The notes beneath the pieces were generated by a model, which searched no databases, was not told the DNA's origin, and saw only the letters and a program-made list of their open reading frames with translations. The translations under genes were made by a program, and so were the position numbers. Of a DNA stretch of 64,000 bases, positions 57,624 through 64,000 are shown piece by piece. This DNA is from a bacterium. GTDB taxonomy: Bacteria > Margulisbacteria > Marinamargulisbacteria > SXXA01. The stretch's first letter is position 1, and each line of letters begins with the position of its first letter. The stretch spans positions 101,047 to 165,046 of the forward strand of contig CANIAP010000002.1 of assembly GCA_947465765.1 (NCBI GenBank), read 5' to 3'.

Positions 57624-57641
57624 CGGCCAAGGAGATAATGT

Positions 57642-58088
57642 ATGATAATTGATTTTAGACCAGCTGAGGGTGCTGTAAAAAAAAGGACCCGTAAGGGTCG
57701 GGGTAACGCGTCCGGGCACGGTGGAGAGGCCGGACGAGGACATAAGGGGCAGAAGAGTAGGACTGGATACTCAAAACGAGCTGGTTTTGAAGGTGGGCAA
57801 ACACCTCTTTATAGGAGGATTCCTAAGAAACGTGGTTTTACTGCTTTAGATAAAACTCGTTTTTTTCCAGTTAACATCGATTCTATTGCAGGTTTGGCGG
57901 TGCTTAAAGGTGTGAACAGTATTACCGTTGAGGATATGGTGTCAGCAGGACTTTGTCGTAAAGGCGTTGCGGTTAAGATTCTTGGTCGTGGGGCTTTGGC
58001 TGTTTGCCTTAATATATCTGCCAATGCTTTTTCAAAGAGTGCTGTTGAAAATATAGAGGCTTTAGGCGGAAATGCCATCGTTATATAA
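57642..58088 (+). CDS. rplO: Ribosomal protein L15
   Basis: L15 (148 residues) is a late 50S assembly protein. Glycine-rich N-terminal part with [21 protein letters not shown] and [18 protein letters not shown] is typical. It starts 18 bases after rpsE. Confidence 0.96.
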   Translation: MIIDFRPAEGAVKKRTRKGRGNASGHGGEAGRGHKGQKSRTGYSKRAGFEGGQTPLYRRIPKKRGFTALDKTRFFPVNIDSIAGLAVLKGVNSITVEDMVSAGLCRKGVAVKILGRGALAVCLNISANAFSKSAVENIEALGGNAIVI

Positions 58089-58089
58089 A

Positions 58090-59340
58090 ATGGACTTTGT
58101 CAAACAGATTTTAGAGTCGAAGGAACTTAAGAGTAGGCTCTTTTTTACTGTTCTTATTGTTCTTATATATCGTATTGGTAGTCATATTCCTATTCCCGGT
58201 GTGGATATTGAGCGGCTTAATAGTCTGTTTGATGGGAACGGTGTATTGGGTTTTTTTAATTTATTTTCCGGGGGTAGTTTTAGGCGATTTTCAATATTTG
58301 CTTTGGGTATTCTGCCCTATATAAATGCGTCGATTATTACTCAATTGATGGTTGTTGCAATACCTAGTCTAAAAGAGTTGCAAGAAGATGGGGAGTCTGG
58401 TAGAAAACAGATCGCTCAGTACACGCGTTACTTAGCGGTTGCACTTTCGTTTATTCAGGCCTTAGTGATGACGGCGGGCTTTAGGGAGTTTGTTTTTCCT
58501 GATGTGTCTAGTACTTTTTTTTTGGTTTACAGCGTTTTGATTTTGGTTGCAGGATCCTCCTTTGTAATGTGGTTGGGAGAGCTTTGCACGGAAAAGGGCA
58601 TTGGAAATGGTGCTTCCCTATTGATATTTGTTGGAATCGTTTCTCAAATGCCTGAGTATGTTAAAAACACTTATATACTTCTTGTGTCTGGTACTGGCAT
58701 TCTGAATGTACTCGCCTTGATAAGTATCTTTGTTCTCTTGATTTTAGCCGTTGTGGTTGCGCAGGAGGCTCAGCGGAAGGTTCCGATCCAATACTCCAAG
58801 AGAATCGGTTCTAAAACAACTAGTTCAAAAAGTTTTTTGCCTTTTAGGCTAATTCAGGGTGGGGTTATGCCAGTTATATTCGCCTCTGCGATGTTGCAGT
58901 TTCCACTTTTGGTCGGGCAGTTAGCTCCGCAGGCGGTGGGTTCTTTTTTGTCTGCGTATTATCATTATGATGGGGTTATTTACAACTCGTTATTTTGTTT
59001 TCTCATCTTTTTTTTCAGTTATTTTTACGCGGCCATAACCTTTAATCCAGAGGATATTTCTGAGAATTTAAATAAACACGGTGGGTTTATATCTGGAATT
59101 AGACCCGGATCTGAGACTGCAGCCTTTTTAGACTCTATTTTGTCTAAACTTACTCTTGTTGGGGCTCTTTTGCTTGCTTTGATTGCTATTTTGCCGGTGT
59201 TAGGAGCGAATGTTACTAACGTGACGAGTTTTATGGGTTTAGGTGGTACCGCGATTCTAATAATTGTCGGTGTAGCTATGGATATTGTTAAACAATTTGA
59301 AACTTTTTTCCTTCACCGTAGGTACGGGGACGGGATATAA
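58090..59340 (+). CDS. secY: Preprotein translocase subunit SecY
   Basis: SecY is the protein-conducting channel. The 416-residue chain has ten membrane helices. IGSHIPIPGVD, the helix-2 plug region GGSFRRFSIFALGILPYINASII and GIGNGASLLIFVGIVS are characteristic. The ATG at 58090 follows the rplO stop by one base. No strong ribosome binding site is seen, so translation is probably coupled. An in-frame ATG at 58072 inside rplO is an alternative. Confidence 0.96.
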   Translation: MDFVKQILESKELKSRLFFTVLIVLIYRIGSHIPIPGVDIERLNSLFDGNGVLGFFNLFSGGSFRRFSIFALGILPYINASIITQLMVVAIPSLKELQEDGESGRKQIAQYTRYLAVALSFIQALVMTAGFREFVFPDVSSTFFLVYSVLILVAGSSFVMWLGELCTEKGIGNGASLLIFVGIVSQMPEYVKNTYILLVSGTGILNVLALISIFVLLILAVVVAQEAQRKVPIQYSKRIGSKTTSSKSFLPFRLIQGGVMPVIFASAMLQFPLLVGQLAPQAVGSFLSAYYHYDGVIYNSLFCFLIFFFSYFYAAITFNPEDISENLNKHGGFISGIRPGSETAAFLDSILSKLTLVGALLLALIAILPVLGANVTNVTSFMGLGGTAILIIVGVAMDIVKQFETFFLHRRYGDGI

Positions 59341-59343
59341 CCA

Positions 59344-60003
59344 GTGGATGCTGTAGTCTTATTGGGAGCACCGGGTTCAGGGAAAGGTACCCAAACGGCG
59401 AAGTTGTGCGAGGAGTTTAATTATAACCGTGTTTCAACTGGAGATATTATCCGGTTTGAGATTAGGGAACGTACGTTGTTTGGCAAAACTGTCGAAGAAT
59501 ATCAGGCAAAGGGTTTATTGGTTCCTGATGATACGGTGTGTGAGATGGTATTTTCGTACTTATCTCGGATTGACGGGCGCGGGTTAGTGTTTGATGGTTT
59601 TCCAAGGACTTTATTTCAAGCCCAAATGTTGGATTCTTTTTTTTGTGAGCGTGACATACGCGGTCTTGTTTTTTTGTTTGATGTAACGTTTGAAAATATT
59701 GAGAGCCGTATTGTTAACCGGGTGTCTTGTCCCGGGTGCAATACAGTCTTTAATCGTAGCTTAGATCGTCTTGAGGCTGGGGTTCCCTGTCCAAGATGTG
59801 GAACAGGAATCGGTGTTCGTCAAGACGATACAATTGAGGTCTTGAGGAATCGGTATGATATTTTTCGACGAGAAGTAGATCCGATTTTAGGATTTTATGG
59901 TCGTAAGGTGCACGTTATTCCTGGTAACCGGCCTGCGGACGAAGTTTATCTTGATATTATAAAGCAAATGAATTTCTCCGTTTTGGATTCCCTAAATTCA
60001 TAA
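59344..60003 (+). CDS. adk: Adenylate kinase
   Basis: Adk interconverts ATP, AMP and ADP. It starts at GTG 59344. The P-loop is LLGAPGSGKGTQ. The AMP-site FDGFPRTLFQAQ and a long-form LID with four zinc-type cysteines (CPGCNTVF and CPRCGTG) are present, so the lid is probably held by zinc. Length 219. map, which commonly follows adk, is absent. Confidence 0.97.
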   Translation: MDAVVLLGAPGSGKGTQTAKLCEEFNYNRVSTGDIIRFEIRERTLFGKTVEEYQAKGLLVPDDTVCEMVFSYLSRIDGRGLVFDGFPRTLFQAQMLDSFFCERDIRGLVFLFDVTFENIESRIVNRVSCPGCNTVFNRSLDRLEAGVPCPRCGTGIGVRQDDTIEVLRNRYDIFRREVDPILGFYGRKVHVIPGNRPADEVYLDIIKQMNFSVLDSLNS

Positions 60004-60006
60004 GGC

Positions 60007-60035
60007 TTAACATCTTTACCTACTTCGTATATAAT
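60007..60035 (+). promoter_or_regulatory. Internal promoter before infA and the alpha group
   Basis: TTAACA (60007-60012), 17-base spacer and a perfect TATAAT (60030-60035) lie just after the adk stop. This is one of the best sigma-70 matches in the window. It can drive infA-rpmJ-rpsM-rpsK-rpsD-rpoA-rplQ apart from the upstream promoters. Confidence 0.78.
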
Positions 60036-60076
60036 TCGTGCCCTTGTTTTTTTGAAAAGAGAGGTTGGAAGGCATT

Positions 60077-60298
60077 TTGGGAAAAAAAGATGATGTGATT
60101 GAGGTTTCGGGAGTCATCTTGGAATCGTTGCCCAATGCACAGTTTAAAGTGAAACTTGAAACCGGACAGGTTATTTTGGCTCATATTTCAGGGAAAATTA
60201 GAAAGAATTACATAAGAGTACTTCTCGGCGATGTTGTTAAGGTTGAGTTGTCTGCGTATGACCTTTCTCGCGGTCGGATAACGTATCGGGTTAAATAA
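60077..60298 (+). CDS. infA: Translation initiation factor IF-1
   Basis: IF-1 (73 residues) blocks the A site during initiation. [22 protein letters not shown] and the [20 protein letters not shown] core are standard. I prefer TTG 60077 because GKKDDVIEV aligns with the usual start and gives the normal length. TTG 60065 would add four residues. Confidence 0.93.
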   Translation: MGKKDDVIEVSGVILESLPNAQFKVKLETGQVILAHISGKIRKNYIRVLLGDVVKVELSAYDLSRGRITYRVK

Positions 60299-60317
60299 TT
60301 AAGGAGTGTGTTAGGGT

Positions 60318-60431
60318 ATGAAAGTGAGAGCGTCCGTAAAACGGATCTGTAAAGATTGTAAAGTGATACGGCGAGCTGGAGTGGTTCGCGTAATTTGCAA
60401 AATCGCCAAGCATAAGCAGCGGCAAGGGTAA
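60318..60431 (+). CDS. rpmJ: Ribosomal protein L36
   Basis: A 37-residue L36 starting at ATG 60318: [20 protein letters not shown], then [16 protein letters not shown]. The zinc ligands C11, C14, C27 and H32 are all present. It is short but lies in its classic place between infA and rpsM. Confidence 0.96.
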   Translation: MKVRASVKRICKDCKVIRRAGVVRVICKIAKHKQRQG

Positions 60432-60444
60432 GGAGTTAGAATCG

Positions 60445-60819
60445 ATGGCTCGAATTAGTGGTGTGGATCTTCCAAGAAATAAACGTGTTGAAATAGGCTT
60501 GACCTACGTATTTGGTATTGGCTTAAAGACCTCTCAGGGGATTCTTCAAAGGTTGGGCATCAGTTTCGATACCCGAGTTAAGGATCTTTCTGAGGATGAG
60601 ATTGTTAAGTTGAGGTCGGCCATTTCGGAATTTCCGATTGAAGGAGACCTGCGTCGACAAATTAATCAAAATATTAGGAGACTAACCGATATTGCTTGTT
60701 ATCGAGGGATTCGGCATCGTAGGAAGTTGCCAGTTCGCGGCCAGCGTACCCATACAAATGCTCGAACTAAAAAGGGTAAACGAGTTGCTATTGCGGGTAA
60801 GAAAAAAGTAACTAAATAA
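60445..60819 (+). CDS. rpsM: Ribosomal protein S13
   Basis: S13 (124 residues) bridges the 30S head to the 50[25 protein letters not shown]-type FGIGLKTSQ and [21 protein letters not shown] are diagnostic. Confidence 0.97.
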   Translation: MARISGVDLPRNKRVEIGLTYVFGIGLKTSQGILQRLGISFDTRVKDLSEDEIVKLRSAISEFPIEGDLRRQINQNIRRLTDIACYRGIRHRRKLPVRGQRTHTNARTKKGKRVAIAGKKKVTK

Positions 60820-60850
60820 ACGGTGTTAGTTTTAGAAGGAGAGGCTTAAG

Positions 60851-61234
60851 TTGGTATTAAAGAAGAAAAAAAAGGTAAAGAAAAATGTTGTTTCTGGCGT
60901 AGTAACCATTAAATCAACATTTAACAATACGATTGTTACTATCGCGGATACAGAGGGAAATGTAGTGTCTACAGCATCTACTGGGATGGCGGGTTTTAAG
61001 GGTACAAAAAAGGGAACCCCCTTTGCTGCTCAACAAGCTGGCGAAATCGCTGCTAAAAGGGCGGCCGAAGCTTTTGGTATGGTCAGGGTTAATGTGTTGG
61101 TAAAGGGGCCAGGGTCTGGACGGGAAACAGCTATTCGTGCGCTACAAGCCGCTGGTCTTGAAGTAGAGTCTATTAAAGATGTTACTCCTATTCCACATAA
61201 CGGATGTCGGCCCCGCAAACGACGGCGAGTTTAG
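60851..61234 (+). CDS. rpsK: Ribosomal protein S11
   Basis: S11 (127 residues) starts at TTG 60851, preceded by AGAAGGAGAGG. ATFNNTI-like [34 protein letters not shown] and the C-terminal [15 protein letters not shown] are standard. Confidence 0.96.
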   Translation: MVLKKKKKVKKNVVSGVVTIKSTFNNTIVTIADTEGNVVSTASTGMAGFKGTKKGTPFAAQQAGEIAAKRAAEAFGMVRVNVLVKGPGSGRETAIRALQAAGLEVESIKDVTPIPHNGCRPRKRRRV

Positions 61235-61247
61235 AGGAGTATAGCTA

Positions 61248-61862
61248 ATGGGAGTATATCAAGGTCCAAGTTGTAAGATTTGTAGACGTAACCGGGTTAA
61301 GCTTTTTTTAAAGGGCTCTCGATGTGAAACAGCCAAGTGTGCTATTGAAAAACGTAATTATCCGCCCGGTATAAGATCGGTGGTTCCAAGAAAGATTTCC
61401 GAGTTTGGTCGTCGTCTTAGAGAAAAGCAGAAGCTGCGTTTTTTCTATGGGGTTTCAGAGAGACAAATTCGTATTTATTTCGAGAATGCACGTAAATCTA
61501 AAGGTGTTACTGGAGACAATTTGTTGGCTCAATTTGAGCGTCGGTTAGATAATGTAGTGTACCGAGCAGGCATTGGATCCTCTCGTCGGGAAGCTAGGCA
61601 GATGGTTAATCATGGGCATTTTTATGTAAATGGGCACATGGTTGACATCGCCTCTTATACGGTTAGGGAAGGGGATATTGTTGGATTGAAGCGCGGTGAT
61701 AGTGAATTGATGGGGGCTCGGTTCGCCACAAAAAAGACTTCCCCGGTTTGGTTGCTTCTTGATGCAACTGCCAAGTCCATCCGTATAGCGCACGTTCCGA
61801 AGCGGGAAGAGATTGATGTTCCAGTAGAAGAGCAGTTGGTTGTAGAGTTTTATTCTCGGTAG
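61248..61862 (+). CDS. rpsD: Ribosomal protein S4, zinc-binding form
   Basis: S4 (204 residues) nucleates 30S assembly. The N-terminal four-cysteine site CKICRRNRVKLFLKG then CETAKC shows the zinc-binding version. The S4 RNA-binding domain with DNVVYRAGIGSSRREARQMV and the NGH loop is intact. Confidence 0.97.
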   Translation: MGVYQGPSCKICRRNRVKLFLKGSRCETAKCAIEKRNYPPGIRSVVPRKISEFGRRLREKQKLRFFYGVSERQIRIYFENARKSKGVTGDNLLAQFERRLDNVVYRAGIGSSRREARQMVNHGHFYVNGHMVDIASYTVREGDIVGLKRGDSELMGARFATKKTSPVWLLLDATAKSIRIAHVPKREEIDVPVEEQLVVEFYSR

Positions 61863-61889
61863 GATGAGAGAATTTTTAGGAGGAATAGT

Positions 61890-62837
61890 GTGACTGCAGC
61901 GCCGAAGCCTTGGGTAAAATATGAGCCGCTTCCGGATGATGGGGGTAGGTTTGTGATATCTCCGTTGAGTCGGGGAATGGGTACAACTATTGGGAATTCG
62001 TTGAGACGCGTTTTGTTGTCTTCTTTGTCTGGATACGCAATTTGCGCAGTAAAGATAGAAGGCGTTAAACACGAGTTTTCAGCGATTCCTGGTGTTGTCG
62101 AGGATGTATTTGACGTCATTAGTAATTTAAAGGGGATTGTATTTAAGTCCGAGTCTTCAGAAGAGGTTCGCATTACCATCAGTGCAACAAAAAAAGGCAA
62201 AGTTATAGCCTCGGATTTGAAACTGCCTGCCGAATTAGAGATCGTTAATCCTGATGTTTATATAGCTGAGGTTACAGCAGGTGGCGGGCTGAAGGCTGAA
62301 ATAGTTTTGCGCCGGGGAGTTGGTTACGAATCTGCTGAAAATAACCGAAGTGAAGATCATACAATAGATACTATTAGTTTAGATTCCTCATATTCTCCAG
62401 TTCTGAAAGTTAACCACCAAGTTGAAAACATTCGGGTTGGTAAAGAGCTTGATTACGATAGCCTGACTTTGGATGTTTGGAGTAATGGGAGCGTTTCTGC
62501 GGAAGATGCTGTTCGTGAAGCGGCGTCGATTTTAGTTGATCATTTTGGTCTGTTTGGACGTTTGAATGAACGCCCTCAACCAGATTTGAGTAGGCTACGG
62601 GAATTCGCTCCTGAAAAAGGAAAAGAGTCAGCTTTGACTTTGTCTGTTGATGATCTTGAGTTATCAGCACGGTCGTCTAATTGTTTGAAGCGTGCTGGGA
62701 TTGAATCTGTTGCGGAGTTGATTGAAAAAGATATCAACGAATTGATTCAGATTAAGAATTTTGGCAAAAAAAGTGCTGATGAGATTAATGATAAATTGAA
62801 GCAATTTGGCTTATCGTTAAAAGGCACTATTGCTTAG
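61890..62837 (+). CDS. rpoA: RNA polymerase alpha subunit
   Basis: Alpha (315 residues) starts at GTG 61890 with AGGAGGA upstream. The assembly domain includes GMGTTIGNSLRRVLLSSL. The C-terminal domain that contacts UP elements and activators includes ELSARSSNCLKRAGIESVAEL and KNFGKKSADEI. Confidence 0.98.
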   Translation: MTAAPKPWVKYEPLPDDGGRFVISPLSRGMGTTIGNSLRRVLLSSLSGYAICAVKIEGVKHEFSAIPGVVEDVFDVISNLKGIVFKSESSEEVRITISATKKGKVIASDLKLPAELEIVNPDVYIAEVTAGGGLKAEIVLRRGVGYESAENNRSEDHTIDTISLDSSYSPVLKVNHQVENIRVGKELDYDSLTLDVWSNGSVSAEDAVREAASILVDHFGLFGRLNERPQPDLSRLREFAPEKGKESALTLSVDDLELSARSSNCLKRAGIESVAELIEKDINELIQIKNFGKKSADEINDKLKQFGLSLKGTIA

Positions 62838-62852
62838 TAAAAGGACTTTGTT

Positions 62853-63206
62853 ATGAGACATCGGTATGGAAATAAAAAACTTAGTAGGCCAACAGACCAA
62901 CGAATTGCTTTACTGCGTTCTTTGGTTAGAAGTTTGATTTTGCACGGAAAAATTAAAACTACCGATACACGTGCAAAAGAGGCTCGTAAGCTTGCTGACC
63001 AATTGGTTACTTTAGGAAAAGATGGCAGTTTGCATTCTCGGCGTTTGGCGCTGAGGGCGCTAAATGATCGAGACGTTATCAAACTTGTGTTTGATTCTAT
63101 CGCTCCAACATTTGTAGATCGGGTCGGAGGCTATACGCGTATTACTAAATTGGGTATTCGCCGTGGTGATGCTGCGATAGTATCTCAGCTAGAATGGGTT
63201 GAGTAG
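62853..63206 (+). CDS. rplQ: Ribosomal protein L17
   Basis: L17 (117 residues) is located near the exit tunnel. RHRYGNKKLSRPTDQRIALLRSLV and GGYTRITKLGIRRGDAA are typical. It is the last recognisable gene of the block and of the window. Confidence 0.96.
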   Translation: MRHRYGNKKLSRPTDQRIALLRSLVRSLILHGKIKTTDTRAKEARKLADQLVTLGKDGSLHSRRLALRALNDRDVIKLVFDSIAPTFVDRVGGYTRITKLGIRRGDAAIVSQLEWVE

Positions 63207-63349
63207 TTATCAATTCATTGTTGAGTATTTAGCGGCGGCGGTATCGTGGGGTCCAGTTTCAACCTGGGCTCCCGGTCTATCCGTTTAATATTAAAGGCAC
63301 TACATCTCTTAATGTGTAGTGCCGACAGTCCAAACCAGTTTCGTAAAAA

Positions 63350-63367
63350 GACCCCTGTTTCGGGGCT
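63350..63367 (-). terminator. Weak minus-strand terminator
   Basis: On the minus strand GCCCC-GAAACA-GGGGT is followed by CTTTTT. The stem is only four or five base pairs, but GC-only. It would stop transcripts coming from the right edge. Confidence 0.35.
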
Positions 63368-63607
63368 ATACAAGAATTGGGTAATAATTTATTGGAAACT
63401 CTTTGTTCTTTCGTTAATTAAAACGTATTTATTAACAACTAACAGCCCATCTCCCGCAATTCATATATTTGTTTTCTATGAAAAATATCGGAAAAAGAAC
63501 TGGCGACTAAACCTGGTCTAAAAAGATATTCGGATCCTTACAGCTGGAGGAGTTGTCTTGAACAGACGCCGGGCCAATCCAGACGAGTTCTGCTTCATTC
63601 TTTCTGT

Positions 63608-63626
63608 AAAATTAGGGTCGCCCTAA
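63608..63626 (-). terminator. Possible minus-strand terminator
   Basis: On the minus strand TTAGGG-CGA-CCCTAA is followed by TTTTAC. The six-pair stem with a three-base loop and T-run fits a small intrinsic terminator for anything transcribed leftward from the repeat region. Confidence 0.4.
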
Positions 63627-63801
63627 AACCCATATTTTCCTGAAAACCGAAGTGAGGGTCTGGTTCCAGAATGGCTGAAATCCACCCGATGATTTAGTCT
63701 GGGCACTGGCCTGAACGGAGGTTACGCGATTGAGTCAAATTTGTTTCCAAAGCGCTCACTTTACCCAACGTGGTCACAAACTACCCTTTTCAGCGGATCA
63801 T

Positions 63802-64000
63802 CGTAAGCGATCCACGAACCCCATACTTCCGTTGGTCCCCCATCGATCGTAAAATAAGCCTCAAAAGATGAAGGAGGCAAACGCGTGGTCAAAGCGGGTA
63901 CAAAACAGGTAATTAGAGCGTAAGCGATCCACGAACCCCATACTCCCGTTGCCCCCCCATCGATCGTAAAATAAGCCTCAAAAGATGAAGGAGGCAAACA
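63802..64000. repeat. Tandem repeat, period about 117 bases, running off the right edge
   Basis: An 81-base segment at 63802-63882 recurs at 63919-63999 with only about four differences. The spacing is 117 bases, a multiple of three. The 36-base spacer shares a CGTGGTCA core with sequence before the first copy (63769 and 63884, 115 apart), so the array began at least one degenerate unit earlier. On the minus strand the repeats lie in an open frame (stop at 63761) with two copies of FEAYFTIDGG and VWGSWIAY. Three of the visible differences fall in that frame and two change the residue. The 2-base length change in the spacer breaks the frame near its end. Coding status is open. Confidence 0.85.

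Larger units (their letters stand above)
63207..63760. other. Gene-poor stretch after rplQ
   Basis: No convincing gene is seen in these 554 bases. A 9-base-pair inverted repeat (GGCACTACA/TGTAGTGCC) at 63296-63323 has no T-run after it. An open frame at 63246-63521 on the plus strand has no clear ribosome binding site or family likeness. On the minus strand the frames left of the repeat are broken by stops, which could be a decayed gene. Confidence 0.5.

Noticed and set aside
63246..63521. 91-residue open frame after rplQ
   Set aside because: No ribosome binding site, no family likeness and odd composition; it includes an inverted repeat.
63802..64000. CRISPR array
   Set aside because: Repeats are 81 bases with 36-base spacers that are themselves partly similar, and only two copies are seen; no cas genes.

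Overview
The window comes from a flagellated diderm bacterium. lpxC (lipid A), an outer-membrane PorV-type barrel domain and a flagellar export operon all point that way. The genetic code is standard (TAA, TAG and TGA all end genes). RpoB is compact (1069 residues) and RpoC is a single chain of 1410 residues. S14 is the zinc type, there are no insertion sequences or CRISPR arrays, and genes overlap by a few bases almost everywhere. This fits an uncultured, streamlined lineage. A member of the Margulisbacteria or another group near the Cyanobacteria/Melainabacteria is my best guess, but that is a weak inference and not something the sequence proves.

Layout. Bases 1-3181 (minus) hold two orphan genes and a sensor histidine kinase cut by the left edge. 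Bases 3478-15631 (minus) form one tightly coupled 15-gene operon: a CofG-type radical SAM enzyme, a FliK-like protein, an orphan, FliM, a ParA-type ATPase, FliN, FliO, FliP, a secreted orphan, FliQ, FliR, FlhB, FlhA, a small orphan and the sigma factor FliA. Bases 15803-20169 (plus) carry TsaB, a fusion of a PorV-like barrel with signal peptide peptidase SppA, and a class III aminotransferase. Bases 20103-22433 (minus) carry RsmA, PdxA and a membrane orphan. Next come a candidate structured RNA with its own promoter, a PI3/4-kinase-like protein (plus), and LpxC with an MFS transporter (minus). The heat-shock operon hrcA-grpE-dnaK-dnaJ follows, behind a CIRCE operator. After it lie an exonuclease I-like gene, tRNA-Arg(CCU), a lone citrate synthase and RpiB.

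From 34.4 kb to 63.2 kb the L11/L10-beta, str, S10, spc and alpha gene groups are joined in one continuous plus-strand block: rpmG, tRNA-Trp, secE, nusG, rplKAJL, rpoBC, rpsL, rpsG, fusA, tuf, rpsJ through rplO, secY, adk, infA, rpmJ, rpsM, rpsK, rpsD, rpoA, rplQ. Promoters can be read before rpmG, rpsL and infA, and a strong hairpin lies between rplL and rpoB. rpmC (L29), rpmD (L30) and map are absent from their usual places. The last 800 bases have no convincing gene. They hold weak minus-strand terminators and the start of a tandem repeat with a period near 117 bases that runs off the right edge.

The most unusual items are: the PorV-SppA fusion; the PI3/4-kinase-like protein with a hairpin RNA upstream; the flagellar operon led by cofG, with a ParA gene between fliM and fliN and a FliM with a long acidic tail; and the loss of rpmC from the S10 cluster.
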